DNA of 46,929 bases from Chara braunii (lineage: Eukaryota; Streptophyta; Charophyceae; Charales; Characeae): contig BFEA01000564.1 in the NCBI GenBank assembly GCA_003427395.1, positions 683,932 through 730,860 of the forward strand. The letters run 5' to 3'. This document shows positions 1 through 10,734 of the stretch, piece after piece. Below the pieces are notes generated by a model that did no database searches, was not told the origin of the DNA, and worked only from the letters and a program-made list of their open reading frames with translations. Positions within the stretch are counted from its first letter, which is position 1, and each line of letters starts with the position of its first letter. The translations under genes were made by a program, and so were the position numbers.

Positions 1-75
<75 letters not shown>
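1..75. repeat. (TC)n microsatellite
   Basis: An uninterrupted TC dinucleotide run reaches the window edge, so its full length is unknown. Confidence 0.98.
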
Positions 76-79
<4 letters not shown>

Positions 80-84
80 CTGCC

Positions 85-129
85 AAAGCGGGAACATTCG
101 TTCCCGCTTTGCGTTTCGGACGCAAAGCG
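85..129. other. Two overlapping perfect hairpins
   Basis: The first stem is AAAGCGGGAAC (85-95) with GTTCCCGCTTT (100-110) around a 4-base loop. The second is CGCTTTGCG (105-113) with CGCAAAGCG (121-129) around a 7-base loop. They share bases 105-110, so only one can form at a time. They lie close to the right end of a TTAA-type element. Whether they belong to it is not known. Confidence 0.7.
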
Positions 130-239
130 TTACCCGTTCGTTTTTCTTATTTCTTTTTTTTTTTTTCGCTTTTTTTTTACCGTTTCGTTTTTTTTTTTCC
201 GTTTTTTTCATACCTTTCAGGCCGACGTTCGGGATGCCT

Positions 240-324
240 GCGCCCGGTAGTCCGAGCCTCGGCACGGTTCGGCGTACCGGTCGGCCGAGGCTCGGACTCG
301 ATAGCTGGGCCAGGTACTGGTGGT
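240..324 (+). mobile_element. Right terminus of a TTAA-type DNA element (left part missing)
   Basis: The sequence up to 324 ends in GGTACTGGTGGT followed by TTAA (325-328). It matches the right end of the element at 42,021-43,052, including the preceding TAGCTGGGC and GCGTACCGG-like blocks. The flank starting at TTAA continues into composite-repeat sequence (TTAACGTG...). That same site is unoccupied at 45,927 in another copy, which supports insertion exactly at TTAA. The left end is not seen; it may lie before the window start or be lost in the (TC)n tract. Confidence 0.72.
249..298. other. 15-bp perfect hairpin
   Basis: AGTCCGAGCCTCGGC (249-263) is fully complementary to 284-298, with a 20-base loop. 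It is subterminal in the TTAA-type element. The homologous region of the 42-43 kb copy keeps only part of it. Confidence 0.75.
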
Positions 325-434
325 TTAACGTGGGGAAGGGTAGGGAAGGTTGCCTATCCTATCAGGACAACCATCAGCTGCCGCTGCCAGCGATCACCAT
401 GGGTCTAGTAGTTCGCCTCTACAACACCCTGGGC
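325..434 (+). mobile_element. 3' fragment of the composite repeat
   Basis: This matches the last ~110 bp of the composite elements at 11,652-13,243 and 44,606-46,023, including CAGCGATCA, CTAGTA and CTCTACAACACCCTGG. It is the right flank of the TTAA-type insertion ending at 324. Confidence 0.75.
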
Positions 435-548
435 TTTTTTTTTTTTTAATAAGAAAAACGGGGCCTTAGTTGCTAGTGATGGTGATACGAGCACCCACCA
501 CTAGCAGCTCAGCCACTGGGTCCATTCTATTGGTGGGGAGCTGGGCTT
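435..548 (-). mobile_element. Short poly(A) retroposon with the three-hairpin 3' module
   Basis: On the minus strand it reads CTCCCCACCAATAGAATGG, then a stem GCTAGTGGTGG / CCATCACTAGC closing a TGCTCGTATCA loop, then an A-tail (T435-447 on plus). Only the second and third hairpins are present. It has no coding capacity. It may be a strongly 5'-truncated LINE end or a SINE using the LINE tail. Confidence 0.75.
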
Positions 549-865
549 AAAAAAAAAAAAAAAAAAAAAAAAAGAGAGAGAGAGAAAAAAACAAGATGCG
601 ACAGGTGAGGTTGACTTCATGAGGAAGAGAAACATCTCTGGTGGTCTTGCCCAAAATCAGACAAATGGTGGAAGTGGTGGCTTTTGAATTGGAAGGAAAT
701 CACAGGCCGAAATAACCCCTCTGACAAAAGATGGCTTCTGACAGGATTTCTCCCGACGATTTAACACCTGAATAAGGTTGAGTTATGTGGCACAGGTAGG
801 AAGAGCTCTGGTTATTTGGAAGTACAGGAACAGTCGACGTCTTCAAAATGAGGAAACATCAGATC
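549..865. other. Non-coding stretch; A-tract and short (GA)n
   Basis: An A-tract (549-573) runs into (GA)n. The rest shows no conserved reading frame or recognised repeat. Confidence 0.5.
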
Positions 866-1035
866 CGCATGCTGGGCGCGGTTTCTAGCAGGTGTTGCTC
901 AGAAAAGACAGGTTTGACTGTGTATATCAATGGGATGCTGGACCCGGTTTCCAGCAGGTGCCGCTCCCCACAAATAGACCGGACCCCGCAGCGTGCCAGC
1001 TGTAGAGGGGTGATCATATCACCCTCTGCAGTAGA
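866..1035 (+). mobile_element. Three-hairpin module with a doubled first hairpin, no A-tail
   Basis: The first-hairpin sequence occurs twice, near 870 (diverged) and near 935 (CTGGACCCGGTTTCCAG). CTCCCCACAAATAGA follows, then a third hairpin CTGTAGAGGG / CCCTCTGCAG around TGATCATATCA. That stem differs from other copies on both sides yet still pairs. No poly(A) follows. Confidence 0.68.
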
Positions 1036-1858
1036 CTACTAGGATCTCTCTAACAAGGAAGAAAAAGGGTTCACCTATGGGACATGTGACCTGACTGGAC
1101 AGTGGTTATAGGCATCAATTGTGAGGTCCCCGGCCCCCCAGGGGCGCGTGTGGATGCGTCGTGGATGGGCGAGCGCCGTGCGTCGAATCGCCTGATTAGG
1201 ACGAAGGAATTGTACAGGGTGACACATGGCACAAGTGAGTGGGAGACACTCAGTAGGACCTTGTATTTGGTCTTCGTCCAGGAAAAGCAGAATCCCATCT
1301 GGTGGCGCCATCCATCGTGATCAACCTTGTTAGGCACGTGGTTTTCATAGTGCCTTCTTTGTCCTTCAGTGGAGAGAGTGGAGCCCGTGGAGAGGTGGGA
1401 GGGGGTGCAATGTGTACCCATTCCTTGTCAACTCCATGGAGGGTGTAATTGGAGGGATAGTTATAGGGCGAATAGCATGGAAATTGTTGATACATTGTGG
1501 GGTGACATCATGCGCAGCTAGTGGATAGTGGCTGAGCGGGAGCAAAGGGGTCATTGACGTGTTCTCAGGAGGAATTGTGGGAGACGCATCATCAACAAGC
1601 AGTAAGGCGAAGATCGACACACAGTTTTTGACGATGACGTTCCCTCTTACCTTCATGCTCTTGACAAGGCCATATGCTTATCTCAGACCCTCTGATTAGT
1701 GACACAGCCAGTCCTTTGTGAATTTGTGAAAGTAATTCTGAGAACGAACTCATAATTAATTTTCAATACTAATAATTAATACCATTAATTGACTGGGCAA
1801 AAGGTCGATCGGCTACCGTGACATAGTAGCCATCTTTTATTTATTTATTTGATCACTG
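1036..1858. other. Unassigned region upstream of LINE copy A
   Basis: I recognise no gene. Bases 1,083-1,112 resemble, in reverse orientation, the composite-repeat block near 10,826. The rest could be LINE 5' UTR or unrelated DNA. Open frames here overlap on both strands and show no conserved protein. Confidence 0.4.
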
Positions 1859-1867
1859 ATGGTCACA

Positions 1868-4800
1868 ATGGCCAGAATAGTTCACCGTCAGCGTAGTCAC
1901 AAGCTGGTCAATTCAACGTTAATGTTTAGAGGGGCGATGCGTCACATTGTTTTATGCCAGCTTCATACCCCTGTGAAAACGGTGCTGGCGGCTCGTCAAA
2001 AACAGGAAAAATGTCACAACAAAGCAATGGAGATCTCGTCTTCGATGGAGGGCGAAGTCCTTACCTCAGAGGAGCGAAAGGAATGGAAGGAAAGTCTTAA
2101 TTCGGAGTGTGACTCAGCCCCCCTCTCTTCGAAGGAGAAGGCAGCAGAGGAAAGGGGGAACTTAGGACAGACAACACCCAGTCGTTCCACTATGGGGACA
2201 TCAGTCTTTCTTCCCCCAACCAGTAACACGTCTCCCCCTCACAATCTCAGCAAATCACAAGGGGGAGTGATGGTGCTCAATCCCTTATTTTGCCAAAATG
2301 ATCAGGGGAAATTGACATCGGGGGAAGAGAATTCGATGCGAAAAGGGATAGGCTCCGAATATAAGCGATCGTCACTATTAACTGGGGACACTTTGATGAT
2401 GGGGCATCAACGTACATTCACGTAAGGAGGTCAGGGTCAGTTACTGTCACAGAGTCCTATGGGAGGCAAAGGAGGTATGGTTACTCAAACGGGTCCACTA
2501 TAGAGGATATCACAGGGGTTGAGGGGAAGAAGCGAGGAGGAAGTAAGAAGGGGGGTAGAGGTAAGGAAGGAAGCTGGTAGGGGTGGTGAGAATGGGGGAA
2601 GGAAGGAAATAGGGGAGGAGAGAGGGCAAAAAGGTGGAGGAGAGGGAAGGGAGGAAGGAGGTACGGAAGGGGGAAGTGGTAGTATGGGAGGAAGGGGAGT
2701 TAGGCAGTAGGGGACAACGTCAGGATCTCTAACACATCTGCCTGTTCTGGGGCAGGAGTGGCCTCCTCTATAGGGAATGAAGCTGACCAATAAGGGTCAA
2801 TCGTCACATCCAGTAACAACTCCTTCGTCGTGGTTACAATGCGTCAAAGGGCCTTTTCAATCTAAAGAATTGGAAATCCCAAGGCAGGGCGCTTAGTCTC
2901 AATCGTTGAAAATACCTATGAGAAATCTGGCCATGGCCAAGGATTTTTTCTTAATCTAAATTTATTATCCCTTAAGAGAGTCAGGTGATTGAATTAGCAG
3001 GAAAAAAACATTGATAAAAACTTACTCGTCTCAGAAATTGACAAAACGTGACACAGTTTATTCAACACATGCAAATAACTGGTCTTCCACGATGATGTTG
3101 CTTACAAATCCACTACTGATAAGATTAAATGGATATGCAAAAGGTTATCAGCGTTCAAGGACAGCTACGAAGCAGTGTGTGAAGACTTTCTTATTTTGCC
3201 AGTTTCAGCAACCATGTTTACAATTTTGTGTTTACACACGATTGATAAAAAAACGATTGAATCCTGGAAAAAAATAAGGTGTGATCGATCAGAGTTCTGG
3301 ATCTATCCCTAGATGTCGCCTAAACAGGGACCAGATGAAAAGAGAAACCGAATGATGGAAGATTTCTATTGGGTGAAATTCCGACATATCCCAATAAAAA
3401 TCCAAGCCGCATTCATTCATGAATTTGGGGTAAATCATGATATAGTTTACTTTATAGACCCCCTCCCTGCGTATGTGGCCAAAAGGGATGACCATCTGAT
3501 GTTGGCTCTCAACCACCCGACCACGGTGCCCTTCAATTTGGATGACGTCATCCCATACAGGGTAGGGGTAGAGAATACCGCATTCACATGGCTCATAAAC
3601 TGAGGCCGTGGTGTCTTAGATGCAGAGCTTATGGACACTTGAGAACAAATCCTAACTGCACACAAAATCCGGGAAGGAGGAATCGAGCAACAAGAAGGCT
3701 CATTCGGGATCCCTTCAAAGTTAATCTATGGAGGACGGTTGATGTTGGGCATGAGGGATGAGTCTACATGGAGAGTGCCAAGAAGGGGGAAACGCCTAAA
3801 GATTGGACATGGGAGCGTGAGAGGGATCCTGATTGGGACACCAACCCCCCCGACTCTTGGGTACCCCCTGAAGTAACAGTAAAAACATCCACGATCGTTG
3901 CACAGTCAACACAGTCAACTCACCCGACACAACCCGCGCGCTACGATAGCACACAGGCCTCCTCGTTTGGAGAGCAAGAGAACTTTAAGACAAAGGGGAA
4001 GGAACAATCCTCTCTATCTCCATATAAGGAAGTTCTACGACCCAGGGATAAAGGCAAGGGGCCAATGAGTCATCAACAATGGATACCGGCTAACCACAAA
4101 AAAGTGGTTACACTCCTGGGTCCACAACTAGCAAACTACCTGCAGCTGGGAGAAAAGGGGGTAACAGCAGTACAGTCCGGAGGGGAAGACTCTGACTCAG
4201 AGTCTGAGGAATGGGTGGGGATAGTAGAAGAGGGTTCAGTCGAGGGGCTGGTTCAATTAAAAAAAAAAAAAAAATGTTAACCAGTCCACACAAGGAGGTT
4301 GTTCTCACCGGTGATAAGGACTCCCTCATGGAAGAAGTCCGGTCTGATGCACTTCAGTTTTCACAAGGAATTATTGGGGGAAATGAGACTAAAGGAGACC
4401 TGATGGGGGAACCAAATGTAGTTGAGGAGGAAGATCCAGACTTAGTAGTGGAGGGAACGAAAGCAACAACCTCTGATCCTCTCCAAAGGGCATTCGGTCC
4501 CGATCCAATGGATGTGGACTCCTCCACAGGAGATTTTGAAATGGAGGATGCAGCCTCCCAACCTGAGCCAGACATCTCTGAGGATCAAATGATAAAACAG
4601 TTAGCTGAGTGGGTGTGTTGAATTTTGGGATAATTCATATGTCCAGCTGCTTAATCTATTAACCAGCAGCCACAGTCTGAAACAGGTTTTACCACAAGGG
4701 TTTCTTGAGGGTGTTCTATGGTCTACAGTAAGCATACGCATACTGAGCATTGTGACAAGCCTGTTTCACCCTCCCTCCTCTTCAGGAAATGGGGAAACTA

Positions 4801-5290
4801 GGGACAAGGGATGTACATCGCTGGTGGAGGTAGAGGTCGCCTCCATGCTGCCCAACGACAAAGGGACTGACGAGGTCGACGAGGTCATAATCACCGAAGG
4901 AGAAAGGTGCCCCAATCAGACCACTATCCTTGAGTCATGTGGAGTTTCTCCCGAAGGGGGAAGGGTGGTAAGGGTAGAAGAGGTAGCGGTGCTTGGACCA
5001 AGGGTGTTCTCCTATGAGAATCAGATGGTGGGGATTAAGGTGAGGGAGTCTAAAGAGGTCAATGAGGGTAACAAGGAGGTTAGAGCAGACAATCCATCAG
5101 TTAGTCCATTAACGACCCTTACTCCGAAGGAACAAAGGAAAGAAAAGAAGACACAAGACCCAGGAAAGCGGCAAAAGTTAAGACATGTTTTGGAAAAAGG
5201 ACAAGCTACTGGGCCGCAGTCTTCTAGAGGAAATCTGGTAATTTTTGTCCGAAAAAATGTGGGAAATGGGAAATTTCAAAATTGGTCTCT
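1868..5290 (+). pseudogene. LINE copy A ORF1 (nucleic-acid-binding protein), broken
   Basis: ORF1 of LINEs makes the RNA-binding partner of the retrotransposition complex. The likely start is the MAR... methionine at 1,868, because copy B shares MAR, QR and LMFRG/LLFRG there. A degraded, purine-rich linker follows (about 2,430-3,000). Next comes a conserved block (about 3,000-3,600; DDFLI-like, PVSATI, TILCLH, RCDRSE, QGPDE) resembling plant LINE DUF4283 domains. Then a knuckle near 3,605-3,660 (WCLRCRAYGH then C; C-x2-C-x4-H-x6-C), a Trp-rich 'DWTWE..DP..SWVP' segment, acidic 'AFGPDPMDVD' near 4,490, and a helical 'NLKxV..GLP'-type domain near 4,640-4,790. A TGG-to-TAG stop lies at 3,310 and a frameshift lies before the knuckle. 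Confidence 0.82.
2517..2706 (+). repeat. Polypurine tract inside ORF1 linker
   Basis: About 190 bases are almost only A and G on the plus strand. It lies in the disordered linker of copy A ORF1. It is probably an expanded low-complexity coding segment. Confidence 0.8.
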
Positions 5291-5313
5291 ACCCTATAGG
5301 CCAAGATTAGTAT

Positions 5314-5649
5314 TTGGGGGTCACATTAAGAGGCTGGACCACATACGTGGATTATCAGAGCTCTAACGGCGAAACTTTTCAGAGGGACATGCATGATTTC
5401 TTTATCAAATATTTTGATCCAGGTCCTCAAGCTACTCTCACAGAAATCGGGGACCAGGCTAAGATGTCCAAACGTGATACATTCGTGAGGTTTGAGGATA
5501 ATAAAGAATCGGGTCTGAGATGGTTCTCGCATGTAGCATTGTTGGAACTCCAACATTTGAAAATCAAGCCTAATGCAGTATGGTTGATAGGGGAGGTCTC
5601 AACTTTTTTCTGCTATCTTATGTTGTGGGTTATTGACAGCCTCTTTTAG
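5314..5649 (+). pseudogene. Conserved pre-endonuclease domain, LINE copy A
   Basis: A block of about 90 residues between ORF1 and the endonuclease, open here for 111 codons. Key pattern: GW..Y.DY, then RDTFVRFEDN, GLRWF, LLELQHLKIKP, W. The same pattern recurs in copy B (minus, 18,660-18,370) and copy C (minus, 38,110-37,740), so it is a real domain. I do not recognise its family. It could be the C-terminus of ORF1 or a separate small ORF. An alpha/beta RNA-binding fold is possible but not shown. Confidence 0.65.
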
Positions 5650-5724
5650 TTTGGAGGGGGGTAACTGGGTACGACTATAGGTGACTATACGGCTTAGGAA
5701 GTAGGGACCTAGAGGATTGTAGGG

Positions 5725-6560
5725 ATGGATGCACTACAAGCTCTGTATGGTAAAAATATGGCTTGGTTGCGTGCTACTCAGAAAGCGGACTTGGATCTAA
5801 GGTCTCTCAACGTAAATGGTCTTCCTACAGCAGATGAAGTAAAACGTAAGGTCATTATGGAGCAATTGAAAAGAGTGGGTGGGAGGTGTTGGCCTGATTT
5901 GATCTGCATCTAAGAAACCCACCTTATGGATTCTCCTAAGTACAATAGGGTACATAACCTAGACTAGCCCTATCAGAAATATCAATCCTATTCGACGAGC
6001 AACGGGTCCGTAGGGGTAGCCATCTTGGTACCACCAGATTCTAGGATAGAAATTGTGTATTGTAAAGCCGATTAGGAATAGGGCAGATGGCTGGTTACAT
6101 TGGTAATGCTGGAGTTAGAACTAATTTGTGTTCTCAATATTTATGGTCCTAATGTAGTACAGGAGCGTAGACAATTTTTCCAAAAGATTAGAGGCCATAT
6201 TCCTAGTGGTGTTTCAATCATCATAGGAAGGGATTTTAATACGGCATCTGATAGATGGTTGGATAGGTGGAGAATCCCTTCTCCATGTCCCCCCTATATA
6301 GAGGAGGACAAATAAATTATCCAACAACTATGCGAATCTAAAAATCTGTTTGACACATATAGACGTTTTTGCCCACAGGAGAGATCATGTACGTGTTTTA
6401 GAAATGTTGGGTCCTCCCACCAGTCAAGATCAAGAATAAATTTGATTTTTATGTCTGAAGATCTAGACTACTCCTTAATGGGCGTTAACATTTTCCCCCA
6501 AAATCCGTGATCAGGGGTAGATCACAAAATGTGTGTTGTCGTACTTTCCTTCCATAAGAA
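5725..6560 (+). pseudogene. LINE copy A APE-type endonuclease, broken
   Basis: The domain nicks target DNA to prime reverse transcription. Its ORF probably began near the methionine at 5,725. Motifs in order: LNVNGLP (about 5,806), a stop where LICxETH should read through (5,911; CAA or CAG to TAA), VYGPN-like IYGPN near 6,145, GRDFNTASD (normally GDFN) near 6,228, SRINLIF (normally SRIDFI) near 6,430, and GVDHKMC at the usual catalytic His near 6,515. At least five stops interrupt it. The GDFN-to-RDFN change also argues against activity. Confidence 0.85.
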
Positions 6561-6599
6561 ATCGGATCGGGGTAGAGGTTTCCACAAGCTCAACTCCCC

Positions 6600-8750
6600 C
6601 CTTGTCAAACGAAGGGACTTCAGAAGTTACCTTCATGATGTATGGAGTTTCTAGTAGTCTACCAAGGATAGACACGAGTCATATATAGCATGGTTTAACA
6701 ATGGGCTAGTTTATTTGGAAAAAAAATGCAACGAATACTCTAAGTTAATCGCCAAGGAAAGATATAAGCAGGAAATGAATACTCAAAAACAAATTATCAA
6801 ATATGAGCAACAAGATTTTCTGGAACAATTACCCCAACCAGTCGATATCCTAGCACCCAGGAACCAACTACTAACCCTTGCTGAACATCGTTGGCAAGGT
6901 CACTGATGAAAGACAAACTCTTTAAACATTCGTCAGAAGGACAAATGAATACATCTTTGTTTTCCCTCGCAAGTACGAGAGCTAGAAGAACGATTATTGA
7001 AGCCTTCATAGATCCTCAACAAACACCACAACAAGATCCTATCACTTCCGCCAGCAGTCTGAAAGTTGCATATGACTTCTTCAAAAATATTTTCATCTCA
7101 AAGGTAGATGTGTTGGTCGTCGATCCGGTCTTACAGGATTTTTTAGCCCCCGTGACTCAAGAGTCATCGCAACGACAAAAGGAAAGACTGGAAGAACCTA
7201 TCATGAAGGAGGAAATATGGACTGCATTGTTGCAAATGGATGAGGATAAAACTTTCGGGTTTGATGACCTCCTTAAAAAGTTTTTGGAGGCAATGTGGCC
7301 GTATTTTCCAGAGGATCTGGTGAAATTCTACAAACAAGTCCACGAAATGGGTAGTATGGAGGAAATAGTTAGGCAAGGGATTACAACCTTGTCATACAAA
7401 AAGGGAGATAAAACGAATATAAGGAATTATAGACCTATCACCCTGCTCACCGTCGTGTAAAAAATGTTGGTCAAGGTCATTGGGAATCGTCTCATTTTAA
7501 TAATGTCAGACATCATTCACCCCTCTCAAACAGGGTTCATTAATGGAAGGAACGTACAAGATAACACATTCTTCATCAACGAGATAATTAAGTTGTCCTG
7601 CCAGAATCACCATAATATTGTCTTTGTTTTTATAGATTTTGAGAAAGCTTATAATCATGTGGATTAAAATTTTTTGGATGTATGTTTAGCTAAGATGAAT
7701 TTTGGTCCAACAATTTGTAGGTGGGTTACTATCCTTCACTCTAACGTCACTACCTGATTTCAAATTAATGACCTACTTTCCTCGGAAATCCGCCTCAAAA
7801 AATCGGTCAGGCAAGGGGATCCCTTAGCTCCATTTTTTTTTTTGATTATTATAGAGACATTAGGAGTTAACTTACGATTTAATCATAATCTTAAAATATT
7901 TCAGATTACAGGTACTCCGGAAGAAGCTATACCAATTTGCTCTATGTTTGCTTATGATCTAACCAGAATGATGGAGGCGTCCAATAATAATATGGCAGAG
8001 ATAAAAAAACAATAATGGATAGGTTTTCCCTTCTTTCATATATGATGGTCAATTGGGGGAGTAAGACACAGGGTCGGTAGATTCACTCTCAAGGGGATAG
8101 GCCTCCTGAGAATCCAATGATCAAATGAATGTTACTAGAGGCACCAAACAGAGTTTTGGGAGTTGTACTCACAGCTAGGGGGGATCAATCTCTAAGGATG
8201 TATGGATCGCTTCCCCAACAGTACAAAAAATGAAGCAATGGAAAAACCACATACTTCCTTGTTTGGTAGGACATTAGTTATTGACAATGTAATCTTGGCT
8301 TCAATTTGGTACAAGTCTGTTTTTTTTTTCACTAAAGAAAGGGTTGGCCAAGGAACTCCGGGGACAGCTCACGACCTTTCTTTGGTGAGGAGATCACGAA
8401 ACGCCTCATGCAATTCCCAGAGTGGCATGGCCGGTTCTTATATAGCCAAAGTCCAAAGGAGGACTCGACATTTTGGATCCTACGATCCAGTGTCAAGCAC
8501 TAACACTTCAATGGTTAAAACGACGAATATTGGTCACGAACCTTCCATGGCAAGCATTGGCACTTGAACAAATACGTAGAATGACTCCACAAACCACAAA
8601 AGACGTAAACCCACTCACTTGGGTAGAGGATAGGCATTGGACTATTCCTCGGTCTCAAGCACACTCTCAAAAGAATGGAGAAGGGGGGGGAAGTAAGCAA
8701 GGATCTGGTATTGGACAGTTCCTAGGCTACCCTATTAAAAATTTGGCGTA
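6600..8750 (+). pseudogene. LINE copy A reverse transcriptase, broken
   Basis: Copies the element's RNA into DNA at the nick. Recognisable motifs: WFNNGL..KKCNEYSK (about 6,690), EEIWTALLQMDEDKT (about 7,210), NYRPITLLTV (7,425), HPSQTGFINGRNVQDN (7,517), FIDFEKAYNHVD (7,632), SVRQGDPLAPF (7,805), and a degenerate catalytic box FAYDLT near 7,950 where FADDL or FVDDL is expected. Stops occur at 7,458, 7,665 and 7,755, the last an Arg codon in copies B and C. The thumb region after 8,060 keeps GLAKELRGQL and ALEQIRRMTP. It cannot be active. Confidence 0.88.
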
Positions 8751-10277
8751 AACTTCCTTTGCCTAACAAATCGCCCCCTTCTAGGTATGAAGAAGTTCTA
8801 CGACAACCAATTTTTCGAAATAGATGGATCACTTCCGCGCAAGGAAGGGTGTTCATAAGTTTCACCCCCCCGTGGTCCACTTGGGTTAAATACGGTGTGG
8901 TAAGGATCAAGGATTTGTGAAACACGAAAAGCAAAAATTGAAAATTTGTCAATCAGTTAAGAAAGGAAGTTAAGTACGCACGCAATTTAGTAGAGAATTT
9001 TGATCTAATCACTTCGTCCATTTCGTTGGCGCGGGTGGCTGCCTTGAAAAAGGGTCCTACTTTTTTTTGTTGCAGATTGGGTGTGTGCTCATCTGACGGA
9101 GGGTTCCAAGGTAGTGGGGCAAATACTAGATATTCATACGGATGATGCCCTAGTAAATCTCTTCACACTCCACAAGGACTTTTTCCTTTCACAAAGCAAC
9201 CACGATAAGGTGGTGTTCTTCCATTTTGACTCACTTTATAGAGTGAGGACATTGTACTGTCCAGTCTCCAAAGGATGGACTGTGTACGCTCTGAATATCC
9301 CCATACCGGATCTCCCTCTGGACCCAGCAGAGTGGATCTGGCGTACCAACAAGAGATGCAAAACTCAGAAACTATAGTGTTTATCAGTTAAAGCTTCGTA
9401 TCGTCTGTTACGTCCACAGGTAGATGTTCTTGATGTTATACAAGAACGATGGGCTCGACATTTAAATATTTATACGGATCTGCTCAGACCGATTAAGTGG
9501 TGCCAAGGATTCACGGAGAGGCTTGCTAAGTTTGCATCACTACAGTGGCAGATTGTCCATAGTTGCTTAGCAACTAATGACTGGTTGATTGACCATTCCA
9601 CGCTGGAATAGAAGGGTGTAGCCCTACCATGGTGTTGTGCTTGTGTGGAGGCATTCCCTAGTAGAAAGATAAGGGAAACAATTGAACTCATATTTTTGCA
9701 ATGTCTGTGAGCAAAATTGTTGTGGAGGCGTTGGGATTATGTATGGAGTAAATTGACAGGTGTAGATTGGCCTTGGGACTAAAGGGCGATCCTCCTGGGT
9801 CACTGGTGCCCTGCCCTCATCTCCTTATCAACTTTTCAACAAAATCTATTTAACATTGGTAGAAAAGTCATTTTGTGGGTTTTATGGTATAGAACGTGTG
9901 TGTTTACGATGGAAAAGGCAAGGATTGAGGGCAGAGAAGTGTCTGAGTCGGTACAGCAGTTCATAGAAACAAAAATAAGGTCTCAATGGGATAAGACTAA
10001 ATATGGGTTTCAAAAACAGAATATTAAGAAACAAATACAAAATTTCACAAACGACTGGCTGGGTGATTCTTCAAGAAGGAAAATGGGGAATGTGGAGTGG
10101 TCAGGTGGGGAAGAAGAAGAGATGAACTTCAAGAGGGATTATCAGATCACCTTCCAGAACTGGTTTGATGTCCAGCCAGGAGCCACCTTGAGATCTCCAG
10201 AATCCTTTCCGGATCTCTTTCCCCCTTCTCAGCTTGCTTTGGTAGATCTTCATTGGTATGGGGGGGGGGAGGGGTAA
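8751..10277 (+). pseudogene. LINE copy A C-terminal region with zf-RVT-like domain
   Basis: Downstream of the RT this contains 'PLDPAEWIW' (about 9,320) and a zinc-binding tail near 9,540-9,760: LPTNDWLIDH-like, LPWCCAC, IRETIELIFLQC, LLWRRWD. The C-x2-C ... C spacing fits the RVT zinc-binding domain of plant LINEs. A last open stretch (9,873-10,277) has NDWLGD, NWFDVQPGA and LDLFPPSQLALVDLHW-like sequence matching the ends of copies B and E. A stop at 9,611 and frameshifts interrupt it. Confidence 0.8.
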
Positions 10278-10492
10278 CAAGTTGTTGTTTTTTATCTTCA
10301 GTTTGTCTGTTAAAATGGGGGTTCAAATTGTCAGCAAACACTTGATGTCAGAATAGGCATCATGGGATGAATGGGTATCCGGGGATGGACAGGAGGTTGC
10401 GCTGCTAGGATTAGCAAACTCATCTAGCGGCCAGATTTCGGCTGAAGAGGCAGCTTTCCTTCTGTCACACCTCTCCTTGAACCATGGTTCAG

Positions 10493-10695
10493 TAACATTT
10501 GTACGAGGGACACTGGACCCGGTTTCCAGCAACATATGTATGAGTGACGCTGGACCCGGTTTCCAGCAAGTGCAGCTCCCCACCAATAGAATGGAGCCAG
10601 TGGCCGGGCTGCTAGTGGTGGATGCTCTTATCATCATCACTAGCAACCAGGGCCGGGTTTTATTAAAAAAAAGAAAAAAAAAAGAAAAAGAAAGG
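10493..10695 (+). other. Three-hairpin 3' module and A-tail of LINE copy A
   Basis: Two CTGGACCCGGTTTCCAG hairpins (near 10,512 and 10,548) are followed by GCTCCCCACCAATAGA and the third hairpin. That has a GCTAGTGGTGG stem, TGCTCTTATCA loop and TCATCACTAGC return strand (10,610-10,645). The A-rich tail starts at 10,665. Confidence 0.85.
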
Positions 10696-10734
10696 GCCAA
10701 GCAGATCCTCTCCTCCCTCCCCAGCCCTGAATGT

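Larger units (their letters stand above)
1859..10695 (+). mobile_element. LINE copy A, near full length, inactivated
   Basis: A non-LTR retrotransposon of about 8.8 kb. From left to right it carries ORF1 remnants, a conserved pre-endonuclease block, APE-type endonuclease, reverse transcriptase, a zf-RVT-like tail, a 3' UTR with the three-hairpin module, and an A-rich tail. Frames are broken by several stops and frameshifts. Aligning with copies B and C gives the original residues at many stops. Many are transitions (W, Q or R codons to stop), as expected from old methylated-cytosine decay. No target-site duplication could be identified. The plant-type tail and ORF1 suggest an L1-like lineage; the clade is not determined. 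Confidence 0.92.

Noticed and set aside
2485-2790. Proline/serine-rich minus-strand frame
   Set aside because: It is the complement of the polypurine tract in LINE copy A ORF1; composition explains it.
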